Assembly (NCBI GenBank): GCA_035560935.1
Contig: DATMYQ010000120.1
Coordinates: 1 to 6,024, forward strand
From: DATMYQ01 sp035560935
GTDB lineage: Bacteria > Bacillota > Negativicutes > Sporomusales > Sporomusaceae
Length of the DNA: 6,024 bases
Direction of reading: 5' to 3'
Below, in pieces: positions 1 through 5,985 of this stretch. Numbering within the stretch: the first letter of the stretch is position 1; every line of letters begins with the position of its first letter. Both the position numbers and the translations under genes were made by a program. The notes under the pieces are model-generated. The model was not told the origin of the DNA and did not search any database. It saw nothing but the letters and a program-made list of their open reading frames with translations.

Positions 1-10
1 ATGGAAGGTT

Positions 11-985
11 ATGAAAAAGCAAGTGTTTGTTTCTGGGAAAATACCGCAGGTGGCGTCGGCGTTGCTCTCGAAATTTTTTGACGTCACAATACACAACGAT
101 CTGAATCTGCTGTCCAAGCAGGAAATTATCGAAGGAGTTGCGGGGAAGGACGCCTTGCTATGCTTGCTCTCTGACAATATTGACAGTGACGTTATTGCCT
201 CTAATGCCAAATTGAAGGTGATCGCCAACTATGGCGCCGGCTTCAACAATATTGATATCGCGGCGGCTACTGCCCGTAAAATTCCGGTAACCAATACGCC
301 GGCGGTTTCTACGGCGGCGACAGCAGATCTGACCATTGGCTTGATGATAGCCATTGCCCGCCGGATTGTTGAAGGCGACAAAACTACCCGGGAGGGCCGT
401 TTTACCGGCTGGGCGCCCCTTTACCATCTGGGCGTGGAAGTTACCGGCAAGACGCTGGGAATTGTGGGTATGGGCAATATTGGCAAGGCGGTGGTCAAAC
501 GCGCCCGGGGCTTTGACATGCGGATAGTGTATTTTAGCCGCACCCGGTTGAAACCGGAGCTGGAAAAAGAACTGCAGCTGGAATATCTGCCATTGGACGA
601 AGTCATAAAAACTTCGGATTTTCTGTCTTTCCACGCCAGTTACAATCCGTCCCTGCATCATTTGATCGGAGCGGAACAATTGGCGGCGATGAAGTCTTCC
701 GCGTATCTGATTAATGCGGCGCGGGGGCCGATGATCGATGAAGCGGCGCTGCTTAAGGCCTTGCAGGAAAAAAACATTGCCGGCGCGGCGCTGGACGTAT
801 ATGAATTCGAACCTAAAGTGACGGCAGGTTTGGAAAAGCTGGACAATGTGATTCTTTGTCCCCATTTGGGCAATGCCACGGTGGAGACTCGTGACGCGAT
901 GGCGGAAATTGCCGCTAAAAATATTGTGGCGGTGCTGAACGGGGAAAAGGCGCTGAATTGTGTAAATCCTCAAATCTATGAATAA
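11..985 (+). CDS. D-2-hydroxyacid dehydrogenase family protein (glyoxylate/hydroxypyruvate reductase or D-lactate dehydrogenase type)
   Basis: This is a cytoplasmic NAD(P)H-dependent oxidoreductase that interconverts a 2-keto acid and a D-2-hydroxy acid. The 324 residues match the usual family length. The Rossmann nucleotide-binding motif G153-M-G155-N-I-G158 lies in the middle, followed at the end of the second strand by S176-R177-T178. An Arg at this point, where NAD-specific members have Asp, suggests NADP(H) preference. The family catalytic triad is present: R238 (in NAARG), E267 (in EFEP) and H285 (in CPHLG). The N-terminal substrate domain carries the typical YGAGFNNID segment (74-82). 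The ATG at 11 has a close AAGG Shine-Dalgarno; the reading frame stays open to the window edge, so a longer N-terminus cannot be excluded. The next gene, larB, starts 17 bp after the stop, so the two are probably co-transcribed and this enzyme may act with a Lar-type hydroxyacid racemase. The exact substrate cannot be told from sequence. Confidence 0.93.
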   Translation: MKKQVFVSGKIPQVASALLSKFFDVTIHNDLNLLSKQEIIEGVAGKDALLCLLSDNIDSDVIASNAKLKVIANYGAGFNNIDIAAATARKIPVTNTPAVSTAATADLTIGLMIAIARRIVEGDKTTREGRFTGWAPLYHLGVEVTGKTLGIVGMGNIGKAVVKRARGFDMRIVYFSRTRLKPELEKELQLEYLPLDEVIKTSDFLSFHASYNPSLHHLIGAEQLAAMKSSAYLINAARGPMIDEAALLKALQEKNIAGAALDVYEFEPKVTAGLEKLDNVILCPHLGNATVETRDAMAEIAAKNIVAVLNGEKALNCVNPQIYE

Positions 986-1002
986 TAGGTGGCGTAAATA
1001 AA

Positions 1003-1755
1003 ATGAACAAAGAAAATATTCTGGCGGTGCTGGAAGCTTTCCGCGAAGGTTCTTTACCGGCGGCGGACGCTGTAGAAAAACTGAAGAACCTTCCCTATGA
1101 AGACCTGGATTTTGTTAAAATAGACCATCACCGCTCCTTGCGGCAGGGGTTTGCCGAAGTGATTTTTTGTCAGGGAAAAACGAAGGAGCAAGTGGCGGAG
1201 ATTATCGCCCGTATGCTGCCGCATCACCAAAATATTTTGGCGACGCGGGCGGACCGGGAAACGTTTGACGCCGTGGCGGCGGTGGCCCCTGATGCCCGTT
1301 ATCAGGCGGCAGCCCGGCTGATTGTTATTGAACGGCAGCCGGTGCCCCGGGATCCCGATCGTCTTATCGTGGTAATGTCGGCGGGAACCAGCGACATTCC
1401 GGTGGCAGAGGAGGCGGCGTTGACGGCGGAGATCATGGGAAATGAAGTTCGCCGGGTCTTTGACGTTGGTGTCGCCGGAATCCACCGGTTACTGGATCAA
1501 CGGGGGGTGATCGAAAAAGCCAACGTACTGGTGGTGGTGGCCGGAATGGAAGGGGCATTGGCCAGTGTCGTCGGCGGCATGGCGGCCAAACCGGTGATCG
1601 CGGTGCCTACCAGCGTGGGTTATGGGGCCAGCTTTGGCGGGTTAGCGGCTTTGTTGAGTATGCTGAACAGCTGCGCGGCCGGTGTAGCGGTGGTCAACAT
1701 TGATAACGGTTTTGGCGCTGGGCGACTGGCCAGTATGATTAACCAAATGCGATGA
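1003..1755 (+). CDS. larB: LarB, nickel-pincer cofactor synthase (nicotinate adenine dinucleotide carboxylase/hydrolase)
   Basis: LarB carboxylates the pyridinium ring of nicotinic acid adenine dinucleotide and cleaves off AMP. The product is pyridinium-3,5-biscarboxylate mononucleotide, the first intermediate of the nickel-pincer cofactor of LarA racemases. At 250 residues it has the normal family length. The N-terminal part carries the signature DHHRSLRQGFAEV (41-53) and GKT (58-60). The C-terminal half is an AIR-carboxylase/PurE-like domain with SAGTSD (126-131), VVAGMEGALASVVGG (178-192) and VPTSVGYG (201-208). C224 in LNSCAAG corresponds to the conserved cysteine that the family uses for covalent substrate activation. 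The segment usually read as GFPEV is GFAEV here, a mild variation. The ATG at 1003 is preceded by AGGTGG at 987-992, 10 nt upstream. The 17-bp gap from the dehydrogenase suggests one transcript. Assignment to the LarB family is secure; the reaction comes from family knowledge. Confidence 0.95.
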   Translation: MNKENILAVLEAFREGSLPAADAVEKLKNLPYEDLDFVKIDHHRSLRQGFAEVIFCQGKTKEQVAEIIARMLPHHQNILATRADRETFDAVAAVAPDARYQAAARLIVIERQPVPRDPDRLIVVMSAGTSDIPVAEEAALTAEIMGNEVRRVFDVGVAGIHRLLDQRGVIEKANVLVVVAGMEGALASVVGGMAAKPVIAVPTSVGYGASFGGLAALLSMLNSCAAGVAVVNIDNGFGAGRLASMINQMR

Positions 1756-1766
1756 AAAACACGAAA

Positions 1767-1786
1767 AATTCATTCAAATGAGAATT
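1767..1786. repeat. Imperfect inverted repeat downstream of larB
   Basis: AATTCATT (1767-1774) is complementary to AATGAGAATT (1777-1786) if a 2-nt bulge is allowed, with only CA between the arms. It lies 11 bp after the larB stop in an AT-rich stretch and has no following run of T, so it is not a convincing terminator. It could be a weak mRNA hairpin or half of a metalloregulator-like site, or chance in AT-rich sequence. Confidence 0.3.
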
Positions 1787-1811
1787 AAATAAAGAATCGA
1801 CACTGAAATGA

Positions 1812-1840
1812 TTGATATTCCAAAAGGAATTTGGTATTAT
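1812..1840 (+). promoter_or_regulatory. Predicted housekeeping-sigma promoter for larC
   Basis: A -35 element TTGATA (1812-1817) and a -10 element TATTAT (1835-1840) are separated by exactly 17 bp. Each box differs from the TTGACA/TATAAT consensus at one position. Transcription would start near 1847 and give a leader of about 40 nt to the larC ATG. The promoter sits in a 131-bp AT-rich gap, which contrasts with the tight 17-bp join upstream. It therefore suggests that larC can be expressed separately from the dehydrogenase-larB pair. Confidence 0.75.
1817..1834. promoter_or_regulatory. Overlapping inverted repeats inside the larC promoter spacer (possible operator)
   Basis: Two small dyads share the spacer between the -35 and -10 boxes: ATTCC-AAAA-GGAAT (1817-1830) and CCAAA-AGGAA-TTTGG (1820-1834). 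Both are perfect 5-bp arms. Their position would let a bound repressor or a MerR-type twisting activator control RNA polymerase. The spacer is 17 bp rather than the 19-20 bp typical of MerR targets, so simple repression would be more likely. The dyads are short, and no regulator gene is visible nearby. Confidence 0.35.
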
Positions 1841-1886
1841 TAATGACAGCGTTCGGTTCTTCACAAGAAATGTGTGAGGTGATGGC

Positions 1887-3077
1887 ATGACGGCGGTATA
1901 TCTGGAGTGTTTTGCCGGCGCTAGCGGCAATATGCTGCTGGGCGCTTTGCTGGACGCAGGAGTGCCGGAGACAGTGCTGCGTGAGCAGCTGGCCTGCTTG
2001 CCGGTAGACGGTTACCGGTTGATTACTGAACGAGTGGATAAATGCGGTATTACTGCTGTCTACGTGGATGTGGTTGTTGAATCAGATCAGGATCATCGTC
2101 ATTTAGCGGATATTTTGTCAATTATTCAACAATCTTCGTTACCGACTCGTGTGAAAGAGCGCAGCAGCCAGGTATTTCAACGCTTGGCAGCGGCTGAGGC
2201 GAAAGTGCATGGCGTTGACGTTGAAGAAATTCATTTCCATGAAGTAGGCGCAGTGGACGCAATTGTCGATATTGTTGGCACAATGATCGGCCTGGAGTAT
2301 CTGCAGGTGGATCGGTTGTATGTATCAAAAATGCGGACGGGGCAAGGATTTGTGAAATGTTGTCATGGCGTAATGCCGGTGCCGGCTCCGGCAACGGCAG
2401 AATTGCTATGTGGGCTTCCTTATTACCAGGGCGATATTGAGAAAGAACTGTTGACCCCTACGGGTGCAGCGATCCTGGCTACACTAGGTGACGGTTTTGG
2501 TGAAAAGCCACAGGACTTTATCACGGAAATCATGGGCTATGGCGCCGGCGGCTGGGATTTGACCATTCCCAACGTACTCCGACTGCATCGGGGGCGGCTG
2601 GAAACAGAAACGGGCGTTGCGAAGCCATTGCGTGATCCGGAGCAGGTCATATTGATAGAAACCAATATTGACGATCAAAATCCCCAGATATTTCCTTATG
2701 TTATGGACCGGTTGCTGGCAACGGGCGCGCTGGATGTATGGCTTACACCCATTATCATGAAAAAAGGCCGGCCGGCGCATGTCTTGTCCATATTGTGTCA
2801 TGAGCAGGAACGGGAAACGCTGACGGAGCTGATATTAGTAGAAACCACAACCATTGGCATCCGTTACTCTCCGGTGACGCGGACCATTGCTGAGCGGGCA
2901 ATTTCACAGGTAGAAACCCGTTGGGGCATGGTGAGAGTAAAGATTAGCCGTCACCAAGACCAAATTGTCAATATTATGCCGGAGTATGAAGATTGCCGAA
3001 GGCTGGCGGAGGCTTTCGGCGTTGCGCTGAAGGATGTGCAGCAGGCCGCGCTTGCTGCAGCATATACGCAGCGCTGA
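1887..3077 (+). CDS. larC: LarC, nickel-pincer cofactor cyclometallase (nickel insertion protein)
   Basis: LarC inserts nickel into the organic pincer precursor in a CTP-dependent cyclometallation, forming the cofactor of LarA-type 2-hydroxyacid racemases. The 396-residue protein is full length (the family is about 390-420). Recognisable blocks in order are: the N-terminal ECFAGASGNM (7-16), IHFHEVGAVDAIVDIVG (115-131), MPVPAPAT (163-170), ELLTPTGAAIL (187-197), ETNIDDQNP (258-266), DVWLTPIIMKKGRPA (283-297) and the C-terminal PEYEDCRRLAE (365-375). In Lactobacillus plantarum the gene is split into larC1 and larC2, joined by ribosomal frameshifting; here it is one continuous frame. The His-rich loop of many homologues is reduced to DHRH (69-72). 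The ATG at 1887 follows a strong GAGGTGAT at 1876-1883; the nearer ATG at 1882 is out of frame. It has its own predicted promoter. LarA and LarE, the cofactor's user and its sulfur transferase, are not in the window. Confidence 0.96.
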   Translation: MTAVYLECFAGASGNMLLGALLDAGVPETVLREQLACLPVDGYRLITERVDKCGITAVYVDVVVESDQDHRHLADILSIIQQSSLPTRVKERSSQVFQRLAAAEAKVHGVDVEEIHFHEVGAVDAIVDIVGTMIGLEYLQVDRLYVSKMRTGQGFVKCCHGVMPVPAPATAELLCGLPYYQGDIEKELLTPTGAAILATLGDGFGEKPQDFITEIMGYGAGGWDLTIPNVLRLHRGRLETETGVAKPLRDPEQVILIETNIDDQNPQIFPYVMDRLLATGALDVWLTPIIMKKGRPAHVLSILCHEQERETLTELILVETTTIGIRYSPVTRTIAERAISQVETRWGMVRVKISRHQDQIVNIMPEYEDCRRLAEAFGVALKDVQQAALAAAYTQR

Positions 3078-3089
3078 AAGTCGCTTGGT

Positions 3090-3111
3090 GAGTCCTAAGA
3101 AACTAGGTCTT
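3090..3111 (+). other. Weak stem-loop after larC (possible inefficient terminator)
   Basis: AG-T-CCTA (3091-3097) pairs with TAGG-T-CT (3104-3110) around an AGAAAC loop. The stem has one T/T mismatch and an extra G-T pair at its base. It begins 13 nt after the larC stop codon and is followed only by a short TCTTT run. Termination would be weak at best, so read-through from larC into the HD-GYP gene remains possible. Confidence 0.3.
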
Positions 3112-3152
3112 TGGCCCGGAATGTACTAAAATGGGCAGTGCTGAAACTGACT

Positions 3153-3294
3153 TTTGCAGGAAAAATCGAATTTGTGCGAAATTATGAAGATGATAACGCT
3201 GTTACTATCATTATTATGAGAGTGGTGGCAGCGTTGGCTGGGTGTATTGGCGGGAAAAACGCATTTCACCCAAATCCACTGCAAATGAGGGATT
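3153..3294 (+). promoter_or_regulatory. Structured 5' leader of the HD-GYP gene (candidate cis-regulatory RNA)
   Basis: Several consecutive stems can be drawn. P1 pairs 3195-3208 with 3222-3235: 14 unbroken pairs, ten Watson-Crick and four G-U. P2 pairs TGGGTG (3239-3244) with CACCCA (3267-3272), with an inner GCG/CGC (3250-3252/3260-3262) around GGAAAAA. P3 pairs AATCC (3273-3277) with GGATT (3290-3294) and overlaps the Shine-Dalgarno GAGGGA (3287-3292). TTTGCAG (3153-3159) is also complementary to CTGCAAA (3279-3285) just upstream of that site. P1, P2 and P3 follow one another with 0-2 nt linkers. The GEMM consensus of c-di-GMP riboswitches was not recognised. No clear promoter was found in the 220-bp gap. 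Function is inference. Confidence 0.4.
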
Positions 3295-3297
3295 CGG

Positions 3298-4371
3298 ATG
3301 CCAAAAGATCGTCTGATTAAGTACAAAATTCAGGATTTACTGCCGGGGCAGGAATTGGGGAATGCGGTATTAACGGATGATATGAAAGTCATCCTGGAAG
3401 CTGGTACCATTTTAACTCAGAGTATGATTGATGGTTTGGACTTCTGGGCTGTTGACTCGGTGAGCATACGCGAGCGTGCACCGGGCGAACAGATTAGTTT
3501 TGATATACCGGAAACGGCATCCCAGCGCAAATTTTATCAGACGTATGATGATACGGTTACTATCGTAAAAGAGTCTTTTGAGACGATGCGGTTTTTTAAG
3601 GAAGTTCCATTGTCTAATATGAAAGACTTGGTCAATCATTCGATTGATCCTTTAGTCAATGCGGTGGGAGTGATTAATCATTTGCAGATGGTGCATCGCC
3701 AGGATGATTACACCTTTCATCACTCGATTAATGTCGCTGTAATTTGTGGCGTATTGGGCAAATGGCTGGGATATCAAGGCGAAGAGTGGAATGATCTGAT
3801 TCTTGCAGGATTATTGCACGACGTGGGGAAAACGCAGATTCCCCTGGAAATATTAAACAAACCCGGAGAGTTGACGGCGGAAGAGATGGAAATCATGCGC
3901 CTGCACACGACCCGGGGGTTCGATATGGTTCGTAGCCTGAAAGAGTTGGCGCCGGGAGTGATTTACGGCGTTCTCCAGCATCATGAAAAAATGGATGGAT
4001 CGGGGTATCCATTTCGGGTTCGGGGCGAGAAAGTGCATGCTTTTGCCAAAATCATCGCGGTGGCGGATGTTTATGATGCTATGACTTCTGACCGGGTGTA
4101 CCGTGCCAAGGTAACACCGTTCAAAGTGGTAGAAGAATTGGTGGAAGACATGTTCGGAAAAATGGATCCGATGATTTGTATGACTTTCCTGAATAATGTC
4201 AGAGACTATTTTATTGGCAACATTGTCCGCTTGAATGACGGGCGGGAAGCCGAAGTGGTGTATCTGGGGCAGTTCATGGCTTCACGACCGGTGGTGGTTA
4301 CCCAGGACGGCGAGAGTATTGATTTGGAAAGAGACAAGTCCGTTAGTATTGTTGATATTGCTCAAGCGTAA
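3298..4371 (+). CDS. HD-GYP domain protein, predicted cyclic-di-GMP phosphodiesterase
   Basis: HD-GYP proteins are metal-dependent phosphodiesterases that hydrolyse the second messenger cyclic-di-GMP. This one has 357 residues and no membrane segment or signal peptide, so it is cytoplasmic. Residues 6-60 form a small N-terminal domain (YKIQDLLPGQELGNAVL onward) of the kind often found before HD-GYP domains. The catalytic domain spans about 125-305. Its metal and active-site residues are all present: H141-H142, the HD pair H174-D175 in LLHDVGK, H203, H228-H229-E230, the GYP motif GSGYP (234-238) and D257 in VADVYDAMTSDRVYR. An intact GYP motif argues for an active enzyme. Residues 306-355 form a C-terminal beta-rich tail (IVRLNDGREAEVVYLG) of unknown role. 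The ATG at 3298 follows GAGGGA 5 nt upstream. No receiver or PAS domain is attached, so the input signal is unknown. It separates the Lar genes from the queuosine genes and has no evident metabolic link to either. Confidence 0.93.
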   Translation: MPKDRLIKYKIQDLLPGQELGNAVLTDDMKVILEAGTILTQSMIDGLDFWAVDSVSIRERAPGEQISFDIPETASQRKFYQTYDDTVTIVKESFETMRFFKEVPLSNMKDLVNHSIDPLVNAVGVINHLQMVHRQDDYTFHHSINVAVICGVLGKWLGYQGEEWNDLILAGLLHDVGKTQIPLEILNKPGELTAEEMEIMRLHTTRGFDMVRSLKELAPGVIYGVLQHHEKMDGSGYPFRVRGEKVHAFAKIIAVADVYDAMTSDRVYRAKVTPFKVVEELVEDMFGKMDPMICMTFLNNVRDYFIGNIVRLNDGREAEVVYLGQFMASRPVVVTQDGESIDLERDKSVSIVDIAQA

Positions 4372-4456
4372 TTCCCTGGCGTTCGGTTCGGTGCCGGCCA
4401 ACGCCCTTCCTGCTGTTGCGGGGATGGAGGGGTGGGCATAGTCCGAAACAAGGGAG
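4372..4456 (+). promoter_or_regulatory. Structured queC leader with possible Shine-Dalgarno sequestration
   Basis: Directly after the HD-GYP stop codon, TTCCCT (4372-4377) is complementary to AGGGAG (4451-4456), the Shine-Dalgarno of queC, with one G-U pair. Inside this closing helix are: GGCGTT (4378-4383) with AACGCC (4400-4405), extended by CGG/CCG; CTTCC (4406-4410) with GGAGG (4426-4430); and GGGC-ATA-GTCC (4434-4444). An A-rich GAAACA remains unpaired before the Shine-Dalgarno. The layout would suit translational control of preQ0 synthesis. It does not match the preQ1-I, -II or -III consensus by eye, and the high GC content makes chance pairing likely. Confidence 0.35.
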
Positions 4457-4462
4457 AATGTG

Positions 4463-5149
4463 GTGAAGATGAAAGCGGTTGTGCTATTGTCCGGTGGGCT
4501 TGATTCCACCGTGTGCATGGCAGTGGCTCAAGACCAGGGATGTGAATTATTTCCCATAAGTTTTAATTACCAGCAGCGCCATGTCCGGGAACTGGAATGC
4601 GCCCGGCGAGTGGCAAAATACTATGATGTATGCCGCCATTTGGTTATAGAGACGAATTTGGGCGAGATGGGCGGCAGTGCATTGACGGACCAACAGGTGC
4701 CAGTACCGGCCGGTGACGTCACCAGGAAAGATATTCCTGTGACGTATGTCCCGGCGCGGAATCTGGTTTTTTTGAGTTATGCGCTCGGGTATGCGGAAGT
4801 GTGTGGTGCCGACCGTATTTACATCGGTGTGAACGCGTTGGATTACTCAGGGTATCCCGATTGCCGGCCGGAGTTTATTCAACTGTTCCAGCAATTGGCT
4901 GACTACTCTACCAAGGCCGCCACGCAAGACGGACGACACATTGTGGTGGAGACCCCTCTGTTAACGTTGTCAAAAAAAGATATTGTTTTGTTGGGGGAAA
5001 AACTGCGGGCGCCGCTCCAACTGACCACCAGTTGTTATGCGGGAGGGGAAGCGGCTTGCGGCTGCTGTGACAGTTGTTTGCTGCGCCTGAAAGGGTTCCG
5101 TGAGGCGGGGATTACCGATCCAATTTTATACCGTACTGGGGGCGTGTGA
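4463..5149 (+). CDS. queC: QueC, 7-cyano-7-deazaguanine (preQ0) synthase
   Basis: QueC uses ATP and ammonia to convert 7-carboxy-7-deazaguanine to preQ0, the nitrile precursor of queuosine in tRNA. Counting from the GTG at 4463 the protein has 228 residues, normal for the family. The PP-loop ATP-binding motif SGGLDST is at 10-16. Further family blocks are SFNYQQRH (33-40), VPARN (96-100) and the substrate-pocket stretch GVNALDYSGYPDCRPE (122-137). The zinc site C191-x7-C199-x2-C202-x2-C205 is complete, which separates QueC from other PP-loop enzymes such as LarE. Three in-frame starts compete: GTG 4460, GTG 4463 and ATG 4469. The Shine-Dalgarno AGGGAG (4451-4456) lies 6 nt before 4463, the best spacing, but ATG 4469 is also possible. 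It is followed one base later by folE2, which makes the pathway's first intermediate. Confidence 0.95.
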   Translation: MKMKAVVLLSGGLDSTVCMAVAQDQGCELFPISFNYQQRHVRELECARRVAKYYDVCRHLVIETNLGEMGGSALTDQQVPVPAGDVTRKDIPVTYVPARNLVFLSYALGYAEVCGADRIYIGVNALDYSGYPDCRPEFIQLFQQLADYSTKAATQDGRHIVVETPLLTLSKKDIVLLGEKLRAPLQLTTSCYAGGEAACGCCDSCLLRLKGFREAGITDPILYRTGGV

Positions 5150-5150
5150 C

Positions 5151-5951
5151 GTGAAAACAATGAAAGACGTGCAAAACAGTAGTGACGAGCGTGGTATTGC
5201 AATCCAAAAAGTAGGGGTAAGTGATGTTCATTTACCGTTTCTGATTAAAACGAAGGATGGCGCTCTACAGTCGGTTCTGGCCCGAATTACGCTGACGGTG
5301 GATTTGCCGCAAGAGTTTAAAGGCACTCATATGAGTCGGTTTATTGAAATTTTGAGTGACTGGAGCCAAAAACCGATTTCAGCCCGGGAAATGGAACATA
5401 TTCTGAGTGATACGCTTGCACGGTTACACGCGCAAAAAGCCAGTATTGAAATATCGTTTAAATATTTCATTGAAAAAACTGCTCCGGTCAGTGGTCATAA
5501 GAGCATGTTGGATTACGACTGCCGCTTCTCCGGCAGCCTGACCAATGGAGAGCACTTGGACTTTACTCTGGGTTTGGCAGTTCCGTTCACTTCGTTATGC
5601 CCTTGCAGCAAAGAAATTTCCGCTTATGGCGCCCATAATCAACGGGGAATGATGCAGGTAAAAGTGAAGCATCAGCCGGGTCGATTTATTTGGATCGAAG
5701 ACTTGGCCGTACAAATGGAAGAACAGGGGAGCTGCCAGGTATATCCGCTGCTCAAACGGGAAGATGAGAAATATGTGACGGAAAAAGCGTACGAGAATCC
5801 TAAATTTGTTGAAGATATCTTGCGGGATTTGGTCTTGTCATTGCGTAAAATGGATGGTATATTATGGTTTGAGGTAGAATGCCAGAACTATGAGTCCATT
5901 CATAATCACAGCGCATATGCCAGTCATGTGGAAACGGTGCAAACCGGCTGA
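5151..5951 (+). CDS. folE2: FolE2, GTP cyclohydrolase IB
   Basis: GTP cyclohydrolase IB converts GTP to 7,8-dihydroneopterin triphosphate, the common entry point of folate and queuosine (7-deazaguanine) synthesis. The 266-residue protein fits the family length. C150 in LCPCSKE and H162 in GAHNQRG have the 12-residue spacing of the type-IB metal/active-site Cys and His, and E204 in LKREDEKYVTE fits the third ligand. The conserved ENPKFVED (215-222) and HNHSAYA (251-257) blocks are also present. It is unrelated in sequence to the zinc enzyme FolE. The start is taken as GTG 5151, one base after the queC stop, with GGGGG at 5138-5142 eight nt upstream. ATG 5160 is an alternative, while an in-frame ATG at 5100 would overlap queC by 50 bp and add non-conserved residues. 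The spacing implies translational coupling to queC. A terminator follows 34 bp after the stop. Confidence 0.95.
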   Translation: MKTMKDVQNSSDERGIAIQKVGVSDVHLPFLIKTKDGALQSVLARITLTVDLPQEFKGTHMSRFIEILSDWSQKPISAREMEHILSDTLARLHAQKASIEISFKYFIEKTAPVSGHKSMLDYDCRFSGSLTNGEHLDFTLGLAVPFTSLCPCSKEISAYGAHNQRGMMQVKVKHQPGRFIWIEDLAVQMEEQGSCQVYPLLKREDEKYVTEKAYENPKFVEDILRDLVLSLRKMDGILWFEVECQNYESIHNHSAYASHVETVQTG

Positions 5952-5985
5952 CACTACTGGAAATGAAAGCAGACAGAGTGGATGA

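Noticed and set aside
158..973. Long antisense open frame (271 codons) opposite the dehydrogenase
   Set aside because: Arg/His/Gln-rich composition without motifs is typical of the reverse complement of a GC-biased gene. The + strand gene has every catalytic motif.
1767..1791. Fur/Zur/NikR-like operator around TGAGAAT downstream of larB
   Set aside because: Only one half-site resembles the TGAnAAT pattern; the second half does not match, and AT-rich sequence yields such halves readily.
3124..3132. TAAAAT as a -10 box for the HD-GYP gene
   Set aside because: There is no acceptable -35 element 16-18 bp upstream and no extended -10 TG in register.
3120..3290. Known c-di-GMP riboswitch (GEMM-I or GEMM-II) before the HD-GYP gene
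   Set aside because: ATGGGCAGTGC at 3131-3141 faintly recalls part of the class II core, but the rest of the conserved bases and the pseudoknot partners are not found in order.
3111..3320. Small open frame (69 codons, TTG start) in the larC/HD-GYP gap with a hydrophobic middle
   Set aside because: No Shine-Dalgarno, a rare start codon, 23-bp overlap with the well-supported HD-GYP start, and no recognisable family. The RNA-hairpin reading of the same bases explains it better.
1849..4389. Shared 11-mer GCGTTCGGTTC in the larC leader (1849-1859) and the queC leader (4379-4389)
   Set aside because: About four same-strand 11-bp matches are expected by chance in a 6-kb window, and neither copy sits at a matching position relative to a promoter or start codon.
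4463..5149. The PP-loop protein as LarE, which would complete the Lar set
   Set aside because: The C-x7-C-x2-C-x2-C zinc site and the GVNALDYSGYPDCRPE block are specific to QueC, and the partner gene is folE2.
5100..5150. Upstream ATG start for folE2 at 5100
   Set aside because: It would overlap the conserved end of queC by 50 bp and add 17 residues absent from the family. GTG 5151 has better ribosome-binding spacing.
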